A stretch of 64,000 nucleotides of DNA. It comes from Actinospineispora acaciae DSM 45401. GTDB taxonomy: Bacteria; Actinomycetota; Actinomycetes; Mycobacteriales; Pseudonocardiaceae. A program made the translations under genes and the position numbers. A model generated the notes under the pieces. That model was not told where the DNA came from and did not search any database. It was given only the letters and a program-made list of their open reading frames with translations. The stretch lies in contig NZ_JIAI01000001.1 of assembly GCF_000620785.1 (NCBI RefSeq), positions 992,001-1,056,000 of the forward strand. The letters are read 5' to 3'. This document shows positions 1-7,747 of this stretch, piece by piece. Numbering within the stretch: position 1 is the first letter of the stretch; each line of letters begins with the position of its first letter.

Positions 1-566
1 GCCGCCAGCTCGACGTGCCGTTCCACCAGCCCGACATGGCCGCGCGCCGGGGCGTCCGTGCTCAGCATGGCCAGCACGATCTGGTCCCGCAGCCCGTCGT
101 AACTGCTGGTCAGCCGGCTGTTTCCGGCCGCGTCCACCACCGCGCGGTGGAACCGGCGGTCGGCGCGCACGATCGTCGAGGCCTCGCCGCCGTCGACGGC
201 GCGGCGCAGGGCGTCGAGCTCGTCGCCGAACCCGGAGGTCGGCTCGCCCCGGTGGACGATCAGGCGGACCGCGAGCGTCTCCAACGCGGTGCGCATGCCC
301 GCCAGCTCGCGCACGTCGTTGGCGTCGAACTCGACCACGACATAGGGCTTGTTCGGCTCCTTCGTGACCAGCCCGGACTGCTCCAGCATCCGCAGCGCCT
401 CGCGGACCGGCGAGCGGCTGACCCGCATCTGCTCGGCGACCGTGGAGTCGCGCAGCGCCTGGCCGGGGGCGACCCGGCCGGTGAGGATGGCCTCCCGTAT
501 CCGCGCGTGGATGTCGCTGACCAGCAGGCCGGCGCGCACCGGGGCGAAGGTGGCGACTGTCGACAC
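1..566 (-). CDS. GntR-family (FadR/FCD) transcriptional regulator, partial
   Basis: Probable ligand-responsive repressor of the GntR superfamily. About 188 residues are visible. An N-terminal winged helix occupies roughly residues 10-75, including SRSPVREALRMLE, the usual recognition-helix signature. It is followed by the start of a helical FCD effector domain (VRELAGMRTALE, then RRFHRAVVDAAGN, which carries the typical ligand/metal-binding residues). The gene runs off the left edge, so roughly the last 30-40 residues are missing. I chose the GTG start nearest the conserved region; an in-frame GTG four codons upstream (578) is also possible and no clear ribosome site decides. It is divergent from the MFS/aldolase/dehydrogenase operon with only about 40 bp between them, so it very likely controls that operon. 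The inducer is unknown. Confidence 0.88.
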   Translation of the reverse strand, partial: MSTVATFAPVRAGLLVSDIHARIREAILTGRVAPGQALRDSTVAEQMRVSRSPVREALRMLEQSGLVTKEPNKPYVVVEFDANDVRELAGMRTALETLAVRLIVHRGEPTSGFGDELDALRRAVDGGEASTIVRADRRFHRAVVDAAGNSRLTSSYDGLRDQIVLAMLSTDAPARGHVGLVERHVELA

Positions 567-607
567 GGAGCGGGGCACCGCACCGAGGGTAGTCCGGTGG
601 GTGCCTG

Positions 608-1864
608 ATGTACTCCGCCGCGGTGACCAGGGCCGTTCGCAGGCTGGTGCCCCTGCTGGGCGTCTGCTTCTTCGTCAGCATCATCGACCGCACGAACGTC
701 AGCGTCGCCGCGCTGACCATGAACGCCGAGCTGGGCCTCTCGGCCGCGGCCTACGGGTTCGGGGCGGGGATCTTCTTCGTCGCGTACTTCCTGTTCGAGC
801 TGCCCAGCAACCTCGCGCTGGAGCGGTTCGGGGCCCGGCGATGGCTGGCCAGGATCATGGTGACCTGGGGCGTCATCTCGGTCGGGATGGCGTTCATCCA
901 GAACGACGTCACGTTCTACCTGGCGCGGTTCCTGCTGGGCGCGGCCGAGGCCGGGTTCTTTCCCGGCGTGGTCTATTACCTGTACCAGTGGTTCGACGGG
1001 CGGAACATCGCGCGGGTGCTCGCGCTGTTCTCCGCGTTCGGGCCGCTGGCGAACGCGGTCGGCGCCCCGCTGGCCACCTCGATCATGCAGGCCTGGGGCT
1101 GGCGCTGGGTGTACGTGATCGAGGGCATCCCGGCGGTGCTGCTGGCGTTCGTGCTGCTCCGGGCGCTGCCGGACAGCATCGAGGACGCCCGTTGGCTGAG
1201 CGCGACCGATCGGCGCGCGCTGCGCGAGGGCCTCGGCGCCGGGCCGGCACGGCCGGTCTCCTGGCGCACCGCGCTGCGAGATCCGCAGTCCGTGCTGATG
1301 TGCCTGCAGTACCTGCTGATCATGACCAGCAGCTACGCGCTGGTGCTGTGGCTGCCGCAGATCATCCGCTCGTTCGACGTCGGCATCGGGCTGACCGGCT
1401 GGCTCACCGCTGTTCCGTTCGCGGTGGCCACCGTGGGGCTGCTGGCCTGGGGGCGCAGCTCGGCCCGCAGCGGTGAGACGCTGTGGCACGCCGTGCTCCC
1501 CTGCCTGGTCGCCGCCGCCGCGTTCGTGGCCGGCGCGTTCACCAGGCAGCCGGCGGCGGCGCTGGTGCTGCTCTCGGTCGGCGCGGCGGCCATCTACTGC
1601 GCGCCCGTCGGGTTCTGGTCGCTGCCGCGCACGTTCGTCAGCGGCGCGGCGGCGGCCACCGCGACCGCGATGGCGAACTCGTTCGGGAACCTCGGCGGCT
1701 TCGTCGGCCCGTACCTCAACGGCTGGATCCGGGACGCCACTGGGAGCTTCGAGCTCGGGCTCGCGCTGTTCGGCCTCCCGGTCCTGCTGGGCGGGCTGCT
1801 CACGTTCGTCACCATCCGAATGGCCCGGCCCGTGGCGGCGCTCGCGAAGGGAGGTCGGCGTTGA
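608..1864 (+). CDS. MFS transporter, anion:cation symporter (ACS) family
   Basis: Inner-membrane secondary transporter of about 418 residues, the usual MFS length, with some 12 hydrophobic segments. The N-terminal half carries ACS-family hallmarks: IDRTNVSVAA in TM1, ELPSNLALERFGARRW in the TM2-3 loop, and RFLLGAAEAGFFPGVVYYL in TM4. Family members bring in organic anions such as phthalate, tartrate, galactarate or 4-hydroxyphenylacetate. It is followed, with a 1-nt overlap, by an HpaI-type aldolase and then a D-2-hydroxyacid dehydrogenase, so a hydroxylated organic acid or sugar acid is the likely cargo. Start: ATG preceded by GGTGG about 8 nt upstream; a GTG five codons later is a possible alternative. 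Substrate identity is inference. Confidence 0.9.
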   Translation: MYSAAVTRAVRRLVPLLGVCFFVSIIDRTNVSVAALTMNAELGLSAAAYGFGAGIFFVAYFLFELPSNLALERFGARRWLARIMVTWGVISVGMAFIQNDVTFYLARFLLGAAEAGFFPGVVYYLYQWFDGRNIARVLALFSAFGPLANAVGAPLATSIMQAWGWRWVYVIEGIPAVLLAFVLLRALPDSIEDARWLSATDRRALREGLGAGPARPVSWRTALRDPQSVLMCLQYLLIMTSSYALVLWLPQIIRSFDVGIGLTGWLTAVPFAVATVGLLAWGRSSARSGETLWHAVLPCLVAAAAFVAGAFTRQPAAALVLLSVGAAAIYCAPVGFWSLPRTFVSGAAAATATAMANSFGNLGGFVGPYLNGWIRDATGSFELGLALFGLPVLLGGLLTFVTIRMARPVAALAKGGRR

Positions 1865-2619
1865 TGTCGTTGCGTGCCCGGCTGGCGGCGGGACCGGTGC
1901 TCGGGACGTTCGCGGGCGTGAACGCGGCCTCGGCGGTGGAGACGCTGGGCTGGGCGGGGTTCGACGCGGTCTGCCTGGACGCCGAGCACGGCGCGCTGGG
2001 CATCGCGGACATCGAGAACCTGGTCCGCGCCGCCGATGCCACCGCGACCCCGGCGCTGGTGCGGGTGCCCGAGCTCGGGCCGGCCATCGGGCGGGTGCTC
2101 GACGCCGGCGCGCGGGGTGTCGTGGTGCCGAGGGTGGAGACCGCCGAGCAGGCCGCCGAGGCGGTCCGCAGGGTGCGCTACCCGCCGGTCGGGGCGCGCG
2201 GCGCCGGCCCGGGGCGCGCCACCCGCTACGGCGGCGCGATCGCCGACTACCTGGCGCGCGCCAACGACGAGGTGCTGCTGGTCGTCCAGGTGGAGACGGC
2301 GACCGGGGTGCGCAACGCGTTCGACATCGCGGCGACCCCGGGCGTGGACGTGGTGTTCGTCGGCCCCGGCGACCTGTCCGTCTCGCTGGGGGCGGCGCCC
2401 GGATCGGACGCACACCGCGCCGCGATCGACGAGATCCTCGGCGCCGCCGACCGGGCCGGTGCGACCACCGGGATCTTCGCCGCGGATCCGGCGGCGGTGG
2501 CGGAGCACGCCGCGCGGGGCGTGCGGTTCTTCCTGCTCGCCGCCGATGTCGTGTTCCTTGCCCAGGGCGCCGCGTCGGCGGCCCGGGACGCCCGCGCCCG
2601 GCTGGACCGGACCACCTGA
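1864..2619 (+). CDS. HpcH/HpaI-family aldolase
   Basis: Class II (metal-dependent) pyruvate or hydroxypyruvate-type aldolase of 251 residues, the normal length for HpaI/GarL/RhmA enzymes. Visible motifs are LDAEHG (39-43), a catalytic-region arginine after ALVRVPE, VQVETATG with metal ligand Glu144, and VGPGDLSVSLG with metal ligand Asp170. The family cleaves 2-keto-3-deoxy acids to pyruvate plus an aldehyde. The start codon shares one base with the stop of the upstream permease (TGATG), so translation is probably coupled. Together with the following dehydrogenase it suggests the last steps of acid-sugar breakdown. The exact substrate cannot be read from sequence. Confidence 0.87.
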   Translation: MSLRARLAAGPVLGTFAGVNAASAVETLGWAGFDAVCLDAEHGALGIADIENLVRAADATATPALVRVPELGPAIGRVLDAGARGVVVPRVETAEQAAEAVRRVRYPPVGARGAGPGRATRYGGAIADYLARANDEVLLVVQVETATGVRNAFDIAATPGVDVVFVGPGDLSVSLGAAPGSDAHRAAIDEILGAADRAGATTGIFAADPAAVAEHAARGVRFFLLAADVVFLAQGAASAARDARARLDRTT

Positions 2620-2635
2620 CCGAGGAAGGACAGCT

Positions 2636-3592
2636 TTGGACAAGCTCGTCGTCAAGACCGACGGGGTGCTCGCCAGCTCGCCCGAGGACATCGCGCTGCT
2701 CACCGAGCGCGGCATCGGCTTCCGCGAGGGCAGCTACCTGACCGAGGACGAACTGATCGACAACTGCCGCGACGCCGACGGGCTGCTGGTGCTGCGCGAG
2801 CCGATCACCGCCCGGGTCCTCGGCGAGCTGACCCGGTGCCGGGTGATCGGCCGGTTCGGGGTCGGGCTGGACTCCATCGACGTCGCGGCGGCCACCGCGC
2901 GCGGCGTCCGCGTCACCCACGTGCCCGCCGCCAACGTGACCGAGGTGGCCACCCACGCGCTGGCGATGGCGCTGGCGCTGGCGCGACGGCTGCCGCTGTA
3001 CGACGCCTCGGTCCGCGCCGGCCGGTGGGACTTCGAGGGGCCGGGCGCCGGCATTCGCCGTCCCTCCCGGCAGACGTTCGGGCTCGTCGGGCTCGGCAGG
3101 ATCGGCGTCCGGGTGGCCGAGGCCGCGGCGGCGATCGGGTTCCGGGTCACGGCGTACGACAGGCATCTCGACGACGCCGCGATCCGCGCCCGCGGCGTCG
3201 AGCCGGTCACCCTGGACGAGGTCATCGAGACCTCGGACATCCTGTCGCTGCACGTGCCGCTGGACGAGCACACCCGGGGGCTGGTCGACGAGGCGGCGCT
3301 GCGCCGGATGCCGCCCGGGGCGGTGCTGGTCAACGTCTCCCGGGGCGGGCTGGTCGACGAGGCCGCGCTGGCCGCCGCGATCGCCTCCGGGCACCTCGCC
3401 GGCGCGGGCCTCGACGTGTTCGACGGCGAGCCGCTCGACCCCGACAGCCCGCTGCGCGGCCTGGACCGCGTCATCCTCACCCCGCACACCGCGCACTACT
3501 CCGCCGACTCCTACGCCGAGACCAGGCGCACGGCGTTCCTGGACGTGTCGTCGGTGCTGTCGGGCGAGCGGCCGAGGCACGCGGTGAACTAG
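2636..3592 (+). CDS. D-isomer-specific 2-hydroxyacid dehydrogenase
   Basis: NAD(P)-dependent reductase of the phosphoglycerate/glyoxylate/hydroxypyruvate dehydrogenase family, 318 residues. The nucleotide-binding motif GLVGLGRIG lies near residue 147. The catalytic triad is complete: Arg in NVSRGGLVDE, Glu in FDGEPLDPD, His in LTPHTAHYS. The start is a TTG with GGAAGGA six to seven bases upstream; reading further upstream in frame would overlap the aldolase and add non-homologous residues. It is third in the MFS-aldolase operon and could reduce or oxidise the 2-hydroxy/2-keto acid handled there. Its stop overlaps the stop of the convergent gene by four bases (CTAG). Confidence 0.9.
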   Translation: MDKLVVKTDGVLASSPEDIALLTERGIGFREGSYLTEDELIDNCRDADGLLVLREPITARVLGELTRCRVIGRFGVGLDSIDVAAATARGVRVTHVPAANVTEVATHALAMALALARRLPLYDASVRAGRWDFEGPGAGIRRPSRQTFGLVGLGRIGVRVAEAAAAIGFRVTAYDRHLDDAAIRARGVEPVTLDEVIETSDILSLHVPLDEHTRGLVDEAALRRMPPGAVLVNVSRGGLVDEAALAAAIASGHLAGAGLDVFDGEPLDPDSPLRGLDRVILTPHTAHYSADSYAETRRTAFLDVSSVLSGERPRHAVN

Positions 3593-4104
3593 CCCAGAAA
3601 CGCGATCAGCAGTCCGAGGCAGACGACCAGCCCGACAGCGCCGCCGATGACCCCCATGGCCAGGGCGAACCGCTCAGCGCCGGATCGGCTCCCCTGCCAA
3701 CCCAGCTCCTTCGCCGCGTCGGTGATCAGCCGCCGCCCCTCCTCGGTGTCGTACGTCTCCGTGCCCTGGACGCCGTCTTGACCGAACGTGTACTGCCAGT
3801 ACTTGCGGCGAACCCGCCCGGACTCGAACGTCCCCAAGGTGAGTTTCGGCATTCCGTCCGGCCAGCTGAGCCGGTAGAGATCATCTCGTATCGAGAACCG
3901 CTGTGCCCGCTCGTCCAGCCTGACCCGGTGGATACATACCCGCCTGCGGTTACGGAAGCCGCCGACCCACCTGAAGTGCGTCAGGTCGATGCCGACGTCG
4001 AAGCCGTTCGGAGTGGGTGTGACGGCGTACGGCGTGCCCTCGGCCGCGGCGCGCACCCTGGCGAGGAACTCGGCGGCCGGGCCGGCGGGCGGTTCGTTGG
4101 TCAT
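3589..4104 (-). CDS. Hypothetical protein with C-terminal membrane anchor
   Basis: A 171-residue protein I do not recognise. The N-terminal 125 or so residues are soluble, rich in Arg/Tyr/Trp and beta-type sequence (FRWVGGF, RKYWQYTFGQ). The last 25 (FALAMGVIGGAVGLVVCLG and following) form one hydrophobic segment, so it is probably a tail-anchored cytoplasmic protein. Start: ATG preceded by GAGGAG seven bases upstream; a longer frame starts 23 codons earlier but has no ribosome site and low-complexity sequence. It sits alone between two catabolic cassettes, convergent with the dehydrogenase and divergent from the GntR/UTRA gene. No function is proposed. Confidence 0.7.
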   Translation of the reverse strand: MTNEPPAGPAAEFLARVRAAAEGTPYAVTPTPNGFDVGIDLTHFRWVGGFRNRRRVCIHRVRLDERAQRFSIRDDLYRLSWPDGMPKLTLGTFESGRVRRKYWQYTFGQDGVQGTETYDTEEGRRLITDAAKELGWQGSRSGAERFALAMGVIGGAVGLVVCLGLLIAFLG

Positions 4105-4224
4105 CCCAGCTCCTCGGTGGTCGGGTGGATACACCCATACCGACCCGCGCGCCGCGAGATCGGTTGGGCGCAAAGCCGTCTAGGCGGTCTCGACGTACGG
4201 CGTGCGCGGACGCCAACCGCGCTC

Positions 4225-4245
4225 CGCTGACACCTCCTGTCAGCG
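4225..4245. repeat. Perfect inverted repeat (8-bp arms)
   Basis: CGCTGACA, five bases, TGTCAGCG: a perfect stem with a short loop. It lies in the 193-bp divergent region between the unknown membrane-anchored protein and the GntR/UTRA regulator, about 17 bp upstream of the proposed -35 box. No gene ends here, so a regulator site is more likely than a terminator. A second, smaller hairpin (GGGTG-GATA-CACCC, 4123-4136) lies closer to the minus-strand gene. Confidence 0.5.
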
Positions 4246-4261
4246 AACACCACCCGACCTA

Positions 4262-4294
4262 TTGACCGGTCGAAGACGCTAATTGTACGGTCAA
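4262..4294 (+). promoter_or_regulatory. Promoter with overlapping inverted repeat for GntR/UTRA regulator
   Basis: TTGACC (4262-4267), an 18-bp spacer, then TACGGT (4286-4291) match a vegetative actinobacterial promoter. The -35 and -10 regions also form an inverted repeat: TTGACCG at the left and CGGTCAA (4288-4294) at the right are exact reverse complements. A protein bound here would cover the promoter, which suggests autoregulation by the GntR protein. The ATG starts six to seven bases after the -10 box, so the transcript is probably leaderless. Confidence 0.55.
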
Positions 4295-4297
4295 ATC

Positions 4298-5011
4298 ATG
4301 GACCTGCCGCTGTACGAGCGAATCAGGCGGGAGCTGGAGGAGAAGATCCGTTCGGGATCGCTCGCTCCAGGCGCTCGGGTGCCGACCGAGAGCGAGCTGC
4401 GCGGTCTGTACGGGGTCAGCCGCGCCACGGCCCAGCGTGTCCTCAACGACCTAGCGAACGCGGGTCTGGTCGTCCGGCGGCGGCGACACGGGACGTTCGT
4501 GGCCGACGACAGGCCGCAGGTCAACCTGCTCAACTTCGCCGTGCCCGAGATGGCCGAGAAGGGTGTCCCCGGCAGGCACCAGGTCATCTCGGCAAAGGTC
4601 GTCAGGGCCGCCGATGCGGTGCTGGCCCTGCCCGGCGCCTCGGCCGACACGGCGGTGGTCGAGCTGGTTCGCCTCAAGTTCGATGTGTACGAGCGGCCCC
4701 GCTCCGTCGAGCGCCACGTCATCCTCTTCTCGGTCGCCCCCGATGTGCTGGACGAGGACCTCGAGCATTTCGTCAGCATGCGCTACTTCCGCGACAGGGG
4801 TGTCGCGATCGATACGCTCCGGATCTACCTCGACCCGGTGAGCCTCAACGACGACGACGCCGACCTGCTGGACAGTCCGACCGGTGCGGCCTCCCTGATG
4901 AGACGCAGAGAGGCCCGAAACAGCGACGGCACGGCCGTCGAAGTGGTCGCCACCGTCGTTCGCCCGGGAGCAGCCCAGTTCTTCGTGGAGCTGCCCTTCT
5001 CCGCCATCTGA
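4298..5011 (+). CDS. GntR-family (HutC/UTRA) transcriptional regulator
   Basis: DNA-binding regulator of 237 residues. The winged helix is at about residues 3-70 (LYERIRRELEEKI, then GVSRATAQRVLNDL as recognition helix and RRRHGTFV as wing). A UTRA effector-binding domain follows (about 85-235, with VVELVRLKFDVYERPRS and a C-terminal FFVELPFS strand). I start at MDLPLY; the frame extends five codons further upstream, but those codons lie inside the -10 box. There is no Shine-Dalgarno, consistent with a leaderless mRNA. It is first of a three-gene operon with an amine-oxidase-like flavoprotein and an AbgT permease. The effector is probably the amino compound they handle. Confidence 0.88.
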   Translation: MDLPLYERIRRELEEKIRSGSLAPGARVPTESELRGLYGVSRATAQRVLNDLANAGLVVRRRRHGTFVADDRPQVNLLNFAVPEMAEKGVPGRHQVISAKVVRAADAVLALPGASADTAVVELVRLKFDVYERPRSVERHVILFSVAPDVLDEDLEHFVSMRYFRDRGVAIDTLRIYLDPVSLNDDDADLLDSPTGAASLMRRREARNSDGTAVEVVATVVRPGAAQFFVELPFSAI

Positions 5012-5020
5012 AAGGTCGAC

Positions 5021-6184
5021 ATGAAGGTCATTGTTGTTGGCGCCGGGATACTCGGCGCAAGCGTTGCGCGGTCACTCGCGATGGCCGGTGAACGGGTCCA
5101 CCTGCTCGACCAGTGGGGACCGGGAACCGGCACGACGGCGACAACCTTCGCCTGGGTCAACGCGAACAGAAAGCTTGATCCGGACTATTTCAGGCTGAAC
5201 GTTGCGGGGATGGAGGAGCACGCGAAGCTTGCCCACGAGCTGGGCGGCCCCCAGGCCTACTTCCCCACCGGGAGCGTGCACTGCGCGGACTCCCGGAACG
5301 AGTCGTGGCTGGTGAGCAGCGTCGAGCGGCTGCGGTCGCTCGACTATCCGGCCCACTGGGTCGAGCGTGAAGACGCCGTCCGGATTGCCGGAGACATACG
5401 GATTCCTGATTCGATCACTGCAATGGCGCATTTCCCCAACGAAGGGTATGTGCTTCCCGAGCGGCTGCTGTCGAACCTGCTCGCCGACGCCCGTCGGCAC
5501 GGAGCCGAGATCTCTGTCGGCGAGGTCGTCGCGGTTCACGACGATCCCGGTGGTTCGAGGGTCGTACTGGCCGGTGGGGAGACCCGCACCGCGGATCGAG
5601 TCGTCCTCGCCACCGGACGGTGGACGGACGATCTTGCAACACGGTCCGGGCTCGATATTCCCATGATGACCGACATCCGGCGGGGTTCTCCGATTGTCGG
5701 GCTTCTCGGATACGTGACGTCACCAAGGGTCGACCTGCGGTGTGTCGTCCATACCCCGTCCCTCAACCTCCGCCCGGCGGCACACGGGCGAACCGTCGTG
5801 CAGGCCCTCAACCTGAATTCCGGCGTCGACCCGAAAGCGCCATTGTCGGCGGACTGCGAGATCGCGCGCGCCATCGTCCAGCGGTTCTCTCGCCTCATGA
5901 CCGAGCGAAACCCATCGCCGGAGATCGAGCCGCGGGTCGCGATCCGGTCGATGCCGGCCGACGGCCAGACCATTGCCGGCTACGCCTCCGAGAGGTCGCG
6001 GGTCTACTGCCTGGTCACGCACAGCGGAATCACCCTTGCGCCGCTGCTGGGACGCCTGGCCGCGGCAGAGATCGTCAACGATCACACCCAGGACCTGCTC
6101 CAGGCCTTCCGCCCCACCCGGTTCGCCGGTGTGCGGCGGTCGGAGCTCAACATCACGCGCGCCACGAGGCTCGGCGAACAATAA
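5021..6184 (+). CDS. FAD-dependent oxidoreductase (DAO/DadA-like)
   Basis: 387-residue flavoprotein of the D-amino-acid-oxidase-like family, expected to oxidise a C-N bond of an amino or N-alkyl amino acid. The dinucleotide-binding fold is at the N-terminus (VVGAGILGASVARSLA, GxGxxG at 7-12, with acidic Asp in HLLDQWGPG). The second ADP-ribose motif is VLATGRWTD near residue 200. The C-terminal RVYCLVTHSGITLAPLLG is the family's FAD-closing motif. A ribosome site GAAAGG lies just before the ATG, nine bases after the regulator gene. Codons here are less GC-biased than in neighbouring operons. Its pairing with AbgT suggests that an imported aminoacyl compound is the substrate; the specific one is unknown. 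Confidence 0.85.
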   Translation: MKVIVVGAGILGASVARSLAMAGERVHLLDQWGPGTGTTATTFAWVNANRKLDPDYFRLNVAGMEEHAKLAHELGGPQAYFPTGSVHCADSRNESWLVSSVERLRSLDYPAHWVEREDAVRIAGDIRIPDSITAMAHFPNEGYVLPERLLSNLLADARRHGAEISVGEVVAVHDDPGGSRVVLAGGETRTADRVVLATGRWTDDLATRSGLDIPMMTDIRRGSPIVGLLGYVTSPRVDLRCVVHTPSLNLRPAAHGRTVVQALNLNSGVDPKAPLSADCEIARAIVQRFSRLMTERNPSPEIEPRVAIRSMPADGQTIAGYASERSRVYCLVTHSGITLAPLLGRLAAAEIVNDHTQDLLQAFRPTRFAGVRRSELNITRATRLGEQ

Positions 6185-6202
6185 ACGGATCGGACAACAG
6201 CG

Positions 6203-7747
6203 ATGCAAAGAAGCAGCACTGTCGATCACGGCGAGTTGAACCGCCTGTTCCGAATGCTCGGCGTGATCGAGCGAGTAGGGAACAGGTTGCCCCATCCGTT
6301 CTGGCTGTTCTGGATCCTGGCCGGAGTTCTCGGGGTCGTCAGCCTTGTGCTGTCACTGCTCGGCGTCTCGGTCATTCTCCCGGACTCCGGCCAGGTCGTT
6401 GCGGTGAAGAACCTGCTGTCATTCACCGGCATCGCCTTTGCCGCCGAGTCCGCGCTGGACAACTTCGCGGCGTTTCCGCCGATGGTTGTTATCGTCGTGG
6501 TCCTCCTCGGGGTCAGCGTGGCGGAGCAGAGCGGCCTGCTCGCGGCCCTGCTACGGGTGACGGTGGTCCGCCTCCCCACGCGCTGGGTGACGTTCGCGAT
6601 CGCGTTCTCCGCAATGATCGCCCACATCATGAGCGACTCGGCGTATCTCGTGATGATTCCGCTCGGCGCGCTGGCATTCCGCGCGGCGGGACGCAGCCCG
6701 GTGCTCGGCGTGATGGTCGCCTATGTGTCGACGTCGGCGGGTTTCAATGCCAGCCCCCTGGTCACTCCCGGCGACGCCGTCCGGACGGCCCTGACGACCG
6801 CGGCCGCCCAGACCGTCGACCCGAACTACGTCGTCACACCGGTCGCGTTGTACTTCTTCTCCGCGACATCGTCGCTGTTCCTGGCGGCGATGATCACGCT
6901 GGTCGTGGAGTTCGTCCTGGCGAAACGCAGCGACTTCGTCGAGGACCCCGTGGGCGACGAGGCCGAGCGGGAGGCCCTGAACGTCCATCTCACGCCCGTC
7001 GAACGGCGTGCTCTGAGACTCTCGGGCATCACCTTCCTGCTCTTCGTCGCCGCCGTCTCGGCGATGCTGCTCATGCCGGGTTCGCCGCTGCGGGGCAAGA
7101 ACGGCAGCATCGTCCAGTCGGTGGTCGTGTTGAACATCGGCGTGTTCATTGCGTTGCTGCTCACGGTGCTCGGAATCGTGTACGGCCGAACGGTGGGTTC
7201 CATTCTGTCGTTGTCGGCGATCCCGAAGATCATGGCGGAGGGCGTGAGCCGGGTCGCGCCCGTGATCGTTCTCTTCTTTGCCGTCTCGCAGTTCCTCGCC
7301 TACTTCAAGTGGACGGGCGTCGGTTCCGTCCTGACCGTCGGGGGCGCCGACCTCCTGCGCTCATTGAGCGCGCCTCATGCCGTCATCCTGCTGACCATCG
7401 TTCTCGCCATCAGCGTCCTCAATATGCTGATCACCAGCGGTTCGGCGATGTGGTCGATCCTCGCTCCCATTCTCGTTCCCATGATGATGTACATCAACAT
7501 GGCGCCCGAGGCCGCCATGGTCGCGTTCCAGATCGGCGACTCGGTCACCAACCCGGTCACCCCGATGAACGCCTATTTCGTGCTTGCGCTCGGGTACGTG
7601 CAGCAGTATCGGAAGAATGCGGGCATCGGCACGCTGATGTCCTTCACGGTGCCCGTCGCCGCCGTCATCCTCGTCGCGTGGTCCGCCTACTTCATGGTCT
7701 GGTACGGCCTGGGGATCCCCCTGGGGCCGGGCGTGCACCTGAGGTGA
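6203..7747 (+). CDS. AbgT-family transporter
   Basis: 514-residue membrane protein resembling AbgT, the p-aminobenzoyl-glutamate transporter family, some members of which also export sulfonamides. Family signatures are visible: NRLPHPFWLFWIL at the start, the DNFAAFPPM and HIMSDSAYLVMIPLGALAF regions, the STSAGFNASPLVTPGD loop, and the C-terminal hairpin NMLITSGSAMWSILAPI with QIGDSVTNPVTPMNAYF, the conserved substrate/ion-binding re-entrant loops. It is the last gene of the UTRA-regulator/DAO cassette. Its 3' end overlaps the convergent penicillin-acylase-type gene by 56 bases, so one or both mRNAs must be antisense to the other there. Confidence 0.9.
   Translation: MQRSSTVDHGELNRLFRMLGVIERVGNRLPHPFWLFWILAGVLGVVSLVLSLLGVSVILPDSGQVVAVKNLLSFTGIAFAAESALDNFAAFPPMVVIVVVLLGVSVAEQSGLLAALLRVTVVRLPTRWVTFAIAFSAMIAHIMSDSAYLVMIPLGALAFRAAGRSPVLGVMVAYVSTSAGFNASPLVTPGDAVRTALTTAAAQTVDPNYVVTPVALYFFSATSSLFLAAMITLVVEFVLAKRSDFVEDPVGDEAEREALNVHLTPVERRALRLSGITFLLFVAAVSAMLLMPGSPLRGKNGSIVQSVVVLNIGVFIALLLTVLGIVYGRTVGSILSLSAIPKIMAEGVSRVAPVIVLFFAVSQFLAYFKWTGVGSVLTVGGADLLRSLSAPHAVILLTIVLAISVLNMLITSGSAMWSILAPILVPMMMYINMAPEAAMVAFQIGDSVTNPVTPMNAYFVLALGYVQQYRKNAGIGTLMSFTVPVAAVILVAWSAYFMVWYGLGIPLGPGVHLR

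Noticed and set aside
260-3580. 1106-codon open frame on the minus strand
   Set aside because: Arg/Pro/Gly-rich low-complexity translation antisense to the MFS, aldolase and dehydrogenase genes, which have clear family motifs; a product of high GC.
4225-4245. Rho-independent terminator
   Set aside because: The stem is not followed by a T-run and no gene ends upstream of it in either direction, so I list it as a possible operator.
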